Source: Oceanimonas doudoroffii (GTDB taxonomy: Bacteria > Pseudomonadota > Gammaproteobacteria > Enterobacterales > Aeromonadaceae). Taken from it: a stretch of DNA of 64,000 nucleotides. The stretch is taken from the NCBI RefSeq assembly GCF_002242685.1, contig NZ_NBIM01000001.1, positions 372,001 to 436,000 on the forward strand, in the 5' to 3' direction. The translations under genes were made by a program, and so were the position numbers. Shown here piece by piece: positions 57,761-64,000 of the stretch (position 1 is the stretch's first letter; every line of letters starts with the position of its first letter). The notes under the pieces were generated by a model. The model had not been told where the DNA came from, did no database searches, and worked only from the letters and a program-made list of their open reading frames with translations.

Positions 57761-59161
57761 TCAGAAGTCGGCGTTGCGCGGGGTGCGCGGGAAGGGAATC
57801 ACGTCCCGAACGTTGCCCATGCCGGTGACGTAGGCCACCAGGCGCTCAAAGCCCAGACCAAAGCCGGCGTGAGGCACGGTGCCGTAGCGGCGCAGATCCC
57901 GGTACCAGCCGTAGTCTTCCTTGTTCAGGCCCATTTCTTCCAGACGGGCGTCGAGCACTTCCAGCACTTCTTCCCGCTGGGATCCGCCGATGATCTCACC
58001 AATGCCGGGGGCCAGTACATCCATGGCCGCGACGGTTTTGCCGTCGGGGTTCAGCTTCATGTAGAAGGCCTTGATGTCCTTCGGGTAGTTTTTCACCACC
58101 ACCGGCGCCTTGAAGTGCTCTTCGGCCAGGTAGCGCTCGTGTTCGGACGACAGATCCACACCCCATTCCACCGGGAATTCGAACGTTCTGCCGGACTGCT
58201 TCAGGATCTCTACCGCGTCGGTGTAGTCCACCTGGGCGAAGTCTTTTTCCACAAAGTTTTGCAGACGGGTGATGGCGTCTTTGTCGACCCGCTGGGCAAA
58301 GAAGGCCATGTCGTCCATGCGCTCTTCCAGCACTGCCTTGAACACATATTTCAGCATGTCTTCGGCGAGACGGGCGGCGTCGTCCAGATCGGCAAAGGCC
58401 AGCTCGGGCTCGACCATCCAGAACTCGGCCAGATGGCGGCTGGTGTTGGAGTTTTCGGCACGGAAGGTGGGGCCAAAGGTGTAGATCTTGCTCAGGGCAC
58501 AGGCGTAAGTTTCTCCGTTAAGCTGCCCGGACACGGTCAGGAATGCTTCCTTGCCAAAGAAGTCTTCGCCAAAATCGATGTCGCCCTTGTCGGTGCGCGG
58601 CAGGTTCTGCAGATCCAGGGTGGAAACCCGGAACATTTCACCGGCGCCTTCGCAGTCGGAGGCGGTAACGATGGGAGTGGCCACCCACATGTAGCCATTC
58701 TCATGGAAGAAACGATGCAGCGCCTGAGACAGGCAGTTGCGAACCCGGGCCACGGCGCCAATCAGGTTGGTGCGCGGGCGCAGGTGGGCGTATTCGCGCA
58801 GATACTCGATGGTATGGCGCTTGGCAGCCATGGGGTAGGTGTCAGGATCGTCCACCCAACCCACCACCTTTACCTCGGTGGCCTGCAGTTCAAAGTCCTG
58901 GCCCTGGCCCTGAGACTCGGTCACGGTACCGGTGACTTCCACCGAGCAGCCGGTGGTCAGGCGCACCACTTCAGACTGATAATTCGCCACGTTATTGGGC
59001 ACCACGGCCTGCACCGGATTGAAGCAGCTACCATCGTGAATGGCCAAAAACGAAATTCCCGCCTTGGAGTCACGGCGAGTGCGAATCCACCCCTTAACGG
59101 TAAGGGGGGTGCCAACGGCATATTTGCCTGCCAGCACATCAGTTACGGATGCGTGGGTCAT
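57761..59161 (-). CDS. asnS: Asparaginyl-tRNA synthetase
   Basis: Class IIb synthetase charging tRNA-Asn, 466 residues, the same length as E. coli AsnS. The N-terminal OB-fold anticodon-binding domain contains [24 protein letters not shown]. Class II motif 2 is in [21 protein letters not shown] and motif 3 in [16 protein letters not shown]. The start at 59161 is the ATG in front of [11 protein letters not shown]; a longer frame to 59293 is open but has no family sequence. Confidence 0.97.
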   Translation of the reverse strand: MTHASVTDVLAGKYAVGTPLTVKGWIRTRRDSKAGISFLAIHDGSCFNPVQAVVPNNVANYQSEVVRLTTGCSVEVTGTVTESQGQGQDFELQATEVKVVGWVDDPDTYPMAAKRHTIEYLREYAHLRPRTNLIGAVARVRNCLSQALHRFFHENGYMWVATPIVTASDCEGAGEMFRVSTLDLQNLPRTDKGDIDFGEDFFGKEAFLTVSGQLNGETYACALSKIYTFGPTFRAENSNTSRHLAEFWMVEPELAFADLDDAARLAEDMLKYVFKAVLEERMDDMAFFAQRVDKDAITRLQNFVEKDFAQVDYTDAVEILKQSGRTFEFPVEWGVDLSSEHERYLAEEHFKAPVVVKNYPKDIKAFYMKLNPDGKTVAAMDVLAPGIGEIIGGSQREEVLEVLDARLEEMGLNKEDYGWYRDLRRYGTVPHAGFGLGFERLVAYVTGMGNVRDVIPFPRTPRNADF

Positions 59162-59276
59162 GTAAATCGCTCTCCAGCTTTGAACTAAACCGGCCCTTGG
59201 CCGATACACTATATATAAGGGAGCTAATGTTACTCGTGTGGTGTCAGGACTCAAGCAAAAGATGGGGGGAAAAGCC

Positions 59277-59621
59277 ATGGCCAAACACCCCAAAGACTGG
59301 TTAGGAGGCCTGCTGGCGGCGTTGACCGCCGGTGGCTGGACCTTCTATTTCCTGTTGTTGATCCTGTTTCACTACGGCCGGCCCGAGCAGCATTTCGGCT
59401 ATCTGCGTTACCTGGAAATTGAAGTGCGAACCGTCTGGCTGACCCTGCCCACCCTGTGGTTTCACCTCGGTATCTGGGGGGCGCTGGGGCTGGCTCTGAC
59501 CACTTTTACCCTGGTGCACCTGAAAGGACGGCGTCACAGCCAGTATCTCAAGGTTTATCTGCTGATGCTGGTGGTGGCCGCGGCGCTGACCCTGCTGTTG
59601 TTTTACCTCTATCCTACCTAG
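59277..59621 (+). CDS. Small membrane protein of unknown function
   Basis: A 114-residue protein with three hydrophobic segments ([44 protein letters not shown] and [18 protein letters not shown]). The ATG at 59277 follows GGGGGGAAAAGCC. I recognise no family. It lies between asnS (divergent) and the L,D-transpeptidase gene, which begins 48 bases downstream, so it may be co-transcribed with that gene. No function can be assigned. Confidence 0.7.
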   Translation: MAKHPKDWLGGLLAALTAGGWTFYFLLLILFHYGRPEQHFGYLRYLEIEVRTVWLTLPTLWFHLGIWGALGLALTTFTLVHLKGRRHSQYLKVYLLMLVVAAALTLLLFYLYPT

Positions 59622-59669
59622 ACTGAAATGTTGACCATGGTGAATGGTTCGACCCAGGGAGGGAGTGTT

Positions 59670-61001
59670 ATGGCAAGGATATTGCCCAGATTGATGTTGA
59701 GCACGACGTTATGGTTCGCGCTGTTGCTGAGTGGTCCGGTGTCGGCCGGGTTGCTGTGGCACAGTAATCAGCAATTGAATGAGGCAGGGCGGCATTTGTA
59801 TCGGCTGTTATTGCCCGAAAAGAATACCCTGATCGGTATGAGCGTACCAGAGCGAGACCAGTGGCTGACGCAGGAGTGGCTCGGGGTGCTGAAGGCGCGG
59901 GAACATTTTGCTCAATACTCCCTTCCGCAGCACTGGCGCAGTGAGGGTTTTAAGCTGGCTCGTGAACAAGGCAACTTAGCGGTATATATGGAAAGTCAGG
60001 CGCCTGACTACAATGGTTATCGCGAACTCCACCGACATTATGAACGCCTGGCACGAAAGCAGAATTACACAGTGTTACCTGCGGGGCCGAATGTACGGCC
60101 GGGTGAGCGGGACGGGGTCATACCTGCTTTGCGCCGAAGGTTGGCGGAACTGGGCCGGCAAGTGCCGGCGCCGGTCAGCCGGGCCGATGTGCTGGATCCA
60201 CCGTTAAGTGAAACTCTTTCCGCCCTGCAGCGGGCGGGAGGTCTTGAGGTGACAGGCGGGCTCAACGAGGATATCCGCGCCCTGTTGAATCGTTCACCTG
60301 CCGCGCTCAGGGCCGAGATTAAGACCAACCTGCGTCGCTGGCTGCACTTGCCGCCGGCCACGACCGATTATGTACTGATCAATATTCCTTCTTACCGTCT
60401 GACCTTGGTGCGGGCGGGTCAACCCAGGCTGTCCATGAAGGTGATCGTAGGCCGGCCCGACTGGCCCACTCCCGAACTGGCCACCCATATCGATGCGCTC
60501 AAGGTCAATCCGGACTGGACTCCCACCGACAATATATTGCGGGAAGATTTGCTACCGGCCCAGCGTAAGGACGGTGGTTACCTTGACCGCAACGGTTTCC
60601 GCGTCTGGTTGCCAGATCGTAGTGAGCCGGTGCCGCCCTCCAGCATCGACTGGCAAAACCCACCTTCCGGTTTGCGTCTGGTACAGCAACCGGGACCGAC
60701 TAATGCCCTCGGGCAACTCAAGTTTGAAATGCGTAACCGCCACAGCGTGTATTTGCATGACACCCCCGACAAATCCCTGTTTGGGCGGGACCGGCGGGCG
60801 TTAAGCCACGGCTGCGTACGCCTGGCCGAGCCCGCCGCCCTGGCACAAGGTTTGGGCTGGCAAATGCCCGAACACGAACGCACCCAGCTGTTACCACCGG
60901 CTGAGCGGCTGCCGGTATATATGGTGTATTTTACCGCCTGGAGCGAGGGTGGCAGCCTGGTGTTTGCGGGGGATATTTATGGAAAGAACGAACACATATA
61001 A
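59670..61001 (+). CDS. YcbB-type L,D-transpeptidase
   Basis: Periplasmic peptidoglycan cross-linking enzyme, 443 residues, making 3-3 links or attaching proteins. A signal peptide (LMLSTTLWFALLLSGPVSAG) precedes a helical region, and the YkuD catalytic domain is C-terminal with IPSYRLTLVRAGQ, PTPELATHIDALKVNPDWTP and the active-site motif HDTPDKSLFGRDRRALSHGCVRL, containing the catalytic His and Cys. It is shorter than E. coli YcbB/LdtD (615), and I see no clear PG-binding domain. The ATG at 59670 is set by GGAGGGAGTGTT. It precedes the Tad pilus genes; whether it belongs with them is unclear. Confidence 0.85.
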   Translation: MARILPRLMLSTTLWFALLLSGPVSAGLLWHSNQQLNEAGRHLYRLLLPEKNTLIGMSVPERDQWLTQEWLGVLKAREHFAQYSLPQHWRSEGFKLAREQGNLAVYMESQAPDYNGYRELHRHYERLARKQNYTVLPAGPNVRPGERDGVIPALRRRLAELGRQVPAPVSRADVLDPPLSETLSALQRAGGLEVTGGLNEDIRALLNRSPAALRAEIKTNLRRWLHLPPATTDYVLINIPSYRLTLVRAGQPRLSMKVIVGRPDWPTPELATHIDALKVNPDWTPTDNILREDLLPAQRKDGGYLDRNGFRVWLPDRSEPVPPSSIDWQNPPSGLRLVQQPGPTNALGQLKFEMRNRHSVYLHDTPDKSLFGRDRRALSHGCVRLAEPAALAQGLGWQMPEHERTQLLPPAERLPVYMVYFTAWSEGGSLVFAGDIYGKNEHI

Positions 61002-61086
61002 GACTGAGCGGCCTTTGACGGGCCTATACTTGTATTGTTGACAGCACCATATTTAAAACCTGATTGCTTACATGGAGGTAGACATC

Positions 61087-61269
61087 ATGTTTAATCAATT
61101 AAAGCGTCTTTGGCATGACGAATCAGGCCTGACCACGGTGGAGTATGCGGTGGCCGGCGCCCTGCTGGCTACCGGCGTGGCGGCCGCCTTTGTTGCGCTG
61201 GGTGGTGCGGTGGAAGCCCGGACCAACACTATGTGTGCCGAGGTCAAGAACGACGGCAGCAGTTGCTAA
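61087..61269 (+). CDS. flp: Flp-type pilin 1
   Basis: Flp-family type IVb pilin of 60 residues. A short charged leader (FNQLKRLWHDESG) is followed by the prepilin cleavage context G-LTTVEYAVAGALLATGVAAAF; the Glu-Tyr pair is the Flp hallmark. The hydrophobic stretch forms the pilus core. A tail with two Cys (CAEVKNDGSSC) is unusual and could form a disulfide. The ATG at 61087 follows GGAGGTAGACATC. A strong terminator hairpin follows, isolating it from the second pilin. Confidence 0.9.
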   Translation: MFNQLKRLWHDESGLTTVEYAVAGALLATGVAAAFVALGGAVEARTNTMCAEVKNDGSSC

Positions 61270-61294
61270 CGCTGCATTTACCTGGCAATGACCT

Positions 61295-61328
61295 GCCCGC
61301 TCGCCACCGGCGAAGCGGGCATTTTTTT
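61295..61328 (+). terminator. Terminator after the first pilin gene
   Basis: A long hairpin: GCCCGCT (61295-61301) and AGCGGGC (61314-61320), with an inner CGCC/GGCG stem and three-base loop, followed by seven T residues. Confidence 0.95.
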
Positions 61329-61647
61329 CCTGCCACCGGGCAGCAGAGCCCGGAACAACCGAAAAAAGCGAACCAAAGGGGTCCGGTTCAGGGCAGATTG
61401 TTCGGAAACTTTCACGTGAACTACCCCTTGGTATTAGCTATAAATAATAACAAGCGACATGCTTAAGGACCGGAAAATGCCGGGACATATAATCGAACAG
61501 CAAGGAGGCCGCGCGACTATATGAATAACACAGGCACAGGCGGTGCCGAAGCTAAATGATAAATAATTAAAAGCTGTAAATGTTAACCAGGAAGGTTTTC
61601 TGTGATACAGGGAACTGAAAACACAAACAAGGAAAGAGGGTTTTCTT
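61329..61647. other. Intergenic region between the two Flp pilin genes
   Basis: No credible gene was found. The part after about 61430 is AT-rich (TATAAATAATAA at 61439-61450) and probably carries the promoter of the second pilin gene. No repeats or known operators were recognised. Confidence 0.5.
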
Positions 61648-61845
61648 ATGTTTATTGCAAAAGAACTGCTGCGTCTGGTGAATGATGAAGATGGTCTGAC
61701 CATGGTGGAATACGCGGTTGCCGGTGCGTTAATTGCTGCGGGTGCAGCCACTGCATTCACTAACCTTGGTGAGGCGGTTGAAGAAGAAATCAACGGCCTC
61801 TGTACCACTATAGGTGCGGCGAGTGGTGGTAGCTGCACCAGCTAA
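61648..61845 (+). CDS. flp: Flp-type pilin 2
   Basis: A second, different Flp pilin of 65 residues. Leader FIAKELLRLVNDEDG, then the cleavage context G-LTMVEYAVAGALIAAGAATAF. The tail again has two Cys (GLCTTIGAASGGSC). It shares the core with pilin 1 but differs in the tail, so the pair may be a major and a minor pilin or an expressed and a reserve copy. The ribosome site GAAAGAGGGTTTTCTT is good. It is followed by a hairpin and then cpaA. Confidence 0.9.
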   Translation: MFIAKELLRLVNDEDGLTMVEYAVAGALIAAGAATAFTNLGEAVEEEINGLCTTIGAASGGSCTS

Positions 61846-61863
61846 TGATACGCTTTATTTCAA

Positions 61864-61882
61864 GGGTGGGCCTTGCCCACCC
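61864..61882 (+). repeat. Hairpin between the second pilin and cpaA
   Basis: GGGTGGGC (61864-61871), loop CTT, GCCCACCC (61875-61882), with only a weak T content after it. Probably a partial terminator or stability element lowering cpaA relative to the abundant pilin. Confidence 0.6.
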
Positions 61883-61902
61883 TCTTACCTTATGGTGATG
61901 CT

Positions 61903-62421
61903 ATGGAACAGCTACCATTGCTGGCTTTATTGGTTTGTGCCGCCTGGATGGATCTCAGAACGCACAAAATCCCCAATTTTATTACCCTTCCATTTATTCC
62001 GCTGGGTATCCTTTTTCATACCATGTTTGGCGAAGGGGCCATATATTCCCTGTCCGGGCTGGCGTTTTCATTTTTACTGTTGTTCCCGTTTTTTATACTG
62101 AGAGTCTTCGCCGGTGGTGATGTCAAACTAGGTATGGCCATTGCTACCTTTACCGGCTGGCAGCTATTCATTGAGTCCCTGCTTTATGGCCTGATGATTG
62201 GCCTGCCTCTAGTGTTAATACTGGCCTGGCGTAGAGTCGGTTGGCAAGGATTTAAAACCAGTTTCAGTCGCTATATGTTGATCTTCGGCACCCGTCGTTA
62301 CATGACCCCGGCAGAAAACGAGATGGCTGGATTAAAGGTGCCCTATGGTCCGGCGCTTGCCCTGGGGGCGGCCCTGGCGGTGATGCTGAACAAATACCAG
62401 ATATTTACCTTGGTATCCTAG
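61903..62421 (+). CDS. cpaA: Prepilin peptidase CpaA/TadV
   Basis: Inner-membrane aspartic prepilin peptidase of the Tad system, 172 residues, with several hydrophobic helices. The two catalytic Asp are in AAWMDLRTHKIPN and in the FAGGDVKLG segment (GxGD-type motif). It would cleave the Flp leaders. The ATG at 61903 starts the hydrophobic family N-terminus; the longer frame lacks a signal. The ribosome site is weak, fitting low expression next to the pilin. Confidence 0.88.
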   Translation: MEQLPLLALLVCAAWMDLRTHKIPNFITLPFIPLGILFHTMFGEGAIYSLSGLAFSFLLLFPFFILRVFAGGDVKLGMAIATFTGWQLFIESLLYGLMIGLPLVLILAWRRVGWQGFKTSFSRYMLIFGTRRYMTPAENEMAGLKVPYGPALALGAALAVMLNKYQIFTLVS

Positions 62422-62475
62422 CTATCAGCTGATCAAAGTAAAACTTACAGCTTAAAAAAGAAGGAGGTAACAAGG

Positions 62476-63711
62476 ATGTACCTGCCTAAACCCAAAAAAC
62501 TGGCCGAAACCGGCCTGACAAAGGAACTGTTGTTCCGATTGATACTGCGCCATTTGCAGGAGGAGGCCTCGCTGTCGCTGCCGGCTCTGGTCGATCGCCT
62601 GTGCCTGCGGGGCAGCATCGTCGAGCCCCTGCTGCAGGAGCTGAAAACCCTACAACTGGTGGAGGTGCGCACCTCCGGCCGTATGGATGAGGCTATTCGT
62701 TTTGCCCTGACCCAAAAAGGCCAGTATGAGGCTCAGGTGCTGAACGAACGTGACGGCTACATAGGTCCAGCCCCTATTCCACTGGTGGACTACAATCGTT
62801 TGGTTCAGGCTCAGTCGCTGGGCGAGCATAGCATACGCCGGGAGCAGCTGGAGTTGGCCCTGGCCGATATGGTCATCAGCCCGGAGTTGGTCAATGTTTT
62901 GGGACCGGCACTTAACTCACGTCGACCTCTGCTTATTTACGGTCATGCCGGCACCGGTAAAAGTTTTTTATGTCACCGCTTTAACAAGGTTTTTGATGAG
63001 CATATTTATGTGCCTCATGCCATCGCGGTGCAGAATACCATCATTCCGTTGTTCGACCCTATTTATCACTGGCGGGTGGTAGGTAATGATGACGACCTTG
63101 ATGCCCGCTATATTCCCTGCCATCGCCCACTCGTGATGGTGGGGGGCGAGCTCAAGCTCGATATGCTGGAAGTGCATTTCGACAGGCAGTCCCGTCAATA
63201 CAGTGCGCCACTGCAAATGAAGGCCAATAACGGTGTCCTCCTTATCGATGACCTGGGGCGCCAGGGCTTTTCTGCCGATGAGTTGTTTAACCGTTGGATT
63301 GTGCCGATGGAGGAAAGGCGGGACTTTCTGTCTTTGCCTAATGGTCTTCATTTTGACATTCCCTTTGAACAGATACTGGTGTTTTCCACCAATCTGGATC
63401 CGGAAAGTATTGCCGATGAAGCCTTTCTGCGCCGCTTGGGGTACAAGCTGCAGTTGCAGGCCATGCCGGAAGAACTTTACCGAAAAGTCTGGAACATGAA
63501 CCTGGAGAAATATCAGCTTTCTGCTACCGAAGCATTATTCCGCTTTATGGTGGACAAACTGCACAAAGGCAGTAACAAACCAATGATTGCCTGTTATCCA
63601 AGGGACATTCTGGGGATTGCTCGGGACATTATGCACTTTAACGGTCAGGCCGATGAACTACTGACCGAGGATATTTTAACCAAGGCCTGGCATATGTATT
63701 GTGTGCACTGA
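62476..63711 (+). CDS. AAA-type ATPase in the Tad locus
   Basis: A 411-residue cytoplasmic protein. The N-terminal 120 residues are helical and winged-helix-like (FRLILRHLQEEASLSLPALVDRL). The ATPase core has Walker A GHAGTGKS (about residue 156) and Walker B VLLIDDLGRQG, with a later FSTNLDPESIADEAFLRRLGYK segment typical of AAA sensor regions. It is not the secretion ATPase CpaF or the localisation factor CpaE/TadZ by sequence. Similar ATPases are found beside Tad pilus genes, but their role is unclear. GGAGG lies seven bases before the ATG. Confidence 0.8.
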   Translation: MYLPKPKKLAETGLTKELLFRLILRHLQEEASLSLPALVDRLCLRGSIVEPLLQELKTLQLVEVRTSGRMDEAIRFALTQKGQYEAQVLNERDGYIGPAPIPLVDYNRLVQAQSLGEHSIRREQLELALADMVISPELVNVLGPALNSRRPLLIYGHAGTGKSFLCHRFNKVFDEHIYVPHAIAVQNTIIPLFDPIYHWRVVGNDDDLDARYIPCHRPLVMVGGELKLDMLEVHFDRQSRQYSAPLQMKANNGVLLIDDLGRQGFSADELFNRWIVPMEERRDFLSLPNGLHFDIPFEQILVFSTNLDPESIADEAFLRRLGYKLQLQAMPEELYRKVWNMNLEKYQLSATEALFRFMVDKLHKGSNKPMIACYPRDILGIARDIMHFNGQADELLTEDILTKAWHMYCVH

Positions 63712-63756
63712 CTATACTTCCAGCGCGGATTCATTCAGCTAACCAAGGATTCGGTT

Positions 63757-64000
63757 ATGAAAACACGTACTCTGCTATTGTTTGTTCTGTCCGTTGGCTT
63801 TGGGGTGGCGGCGGCCATCATGGCCAACAATTGGCTCAATCAGCAAAGCCGGGCGGCGCAGGCCAGGGCTGAAGGTGACACTACTCAGGTGGTTGTGGCG
63901 GCGGTAGACCTGGTGCCCGGTGCTCCCATTGAGCCCATTCATGTACAACTCAAAGACATCGACAGCCGTCTGGTTCCGCCTGGTGCGCTCACCAACCTGG
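63757..64000 (+). CDS. cpaB: Flp pilus assembly protein CpaB/RcpC (partial)
   Basis: The first 81 residues only; the gene runs off the window. It starts MKTRTLLLFVLSVGFGVAAAIM, a membrane anchor, followed by TTQVVVAAVDLVPGAPIEPIHVQL, the SAF-domain start typical of CpaB/RcpC. The ATG at 63757 follows AAGGATTCGGTT. CpaB acts in the periplasm with the secretin CpaC. The family call is from this N-terminal region and the cluster context. Confidence 0.8.
   Translation, partial: MKTRTLLLFVLSVGFGVAAAIMANNWLNQQSRAAQARAEGDTTQVVVAAVDLVPGAPIEPIHVQLKDIDSRLVPPGALTNL

Overview
The window is a GC-rich bacterial chromosome segment that is densely packed and mostly colinear with core gammaproteobacterial synteny. 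The order tig-clpP-clpX-lon-hupB-ppiD, the uvrY-uvrC-pgsA block followed by tRNA-Cys and tRNA-Leu, and dapE beside yffB all point to Gammaproteobacteria. The mix with a methylcitrate cluster, a ureDABCEFGJ operon, maeA, tcyP and a Tad pilus locus suggests an aquatic or marine member of the Aeromonadales (Oceanimonas/Zobellella-like). The genus is inferred from protein resemblance and was not tested by a search.

Layout. 1-1038: 3'-truncated dapE and yffB on the minus strand. 1264-4164: a membrane diguanylate cyclase and NAD-malic enzyme. 4379-9876: a complete five-gene oligopeptide ABC transporter operon. 9898-18502: the protein quality-control block (trigger factor, ClpP, ClpX, Lon, HU, PpiD), with sigma32-type promoters visible before tig and lon. 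18600-21794: uvrY, uvrC, pgsA. 21859-22093: a promoter and two tRNAs. 22094-23300: a small, less GC-rich, phage-like island next to tRNA-Leu, with an adenine methyltransferase fragment or homologue and a zinc-ribbon protein. 23371-24881: a lipoprotein and a YafK-like L,D-transpeptidase-fold protein.

24900-29610 is an alcohol/aldehyde oxidation module: a sigma54 activator diverges from an aldehyde dehydrogenase that has a clear -24/-12 promoter, followed by an iron alcohol dehydrogenase. Next come a stand-alone encapsulated-ferritin homologue, an EAL-CBS-GGDEF protein, a lipoprotein, RarD, a second DMT permease, a LysE exporter, the cystine symporter TcyP, a lytic transglycosylase, a GNAT enzyme, PurU and a lipoprotein 5'-nucleotidase (29699-42055). 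42313-45042 holds a DUF2256 mini-protein and a translationally overlapping pair: a periplasmic molybdopterin-fold-like protein and a GGDEF-EAL receptor.

45288-48774 is prpBCD for propionate use. 49013-57672 is a nitrogen-scavenging region: an NCS1 permease behind a near-consensus CRP site, the urease operon behind a good sigma54 promoter, and an NCS2 purine permease. asnS follows on the minus strand. From 59277 to the end the window carries a small membrane protein, an L,D-transpeptidase, and the start of a Tad pilus locus (two Flp pilins, CpaA prepilin peptidase, an AAA ATPase, and the 5' end of cpaB/rcpC).

No CRISPR array, insertion sequence or rRNA gene was seen. The least ordinary items are the encapsulin-free EncFtn homologue, the cysteine-less molybdopterin-fold partner of a c-di-GMP enzyme, the textbook heat-shock promoter in front of trigger factor, and the sigma54 promoters of the aldehyde dehydrogenase and urease operons.
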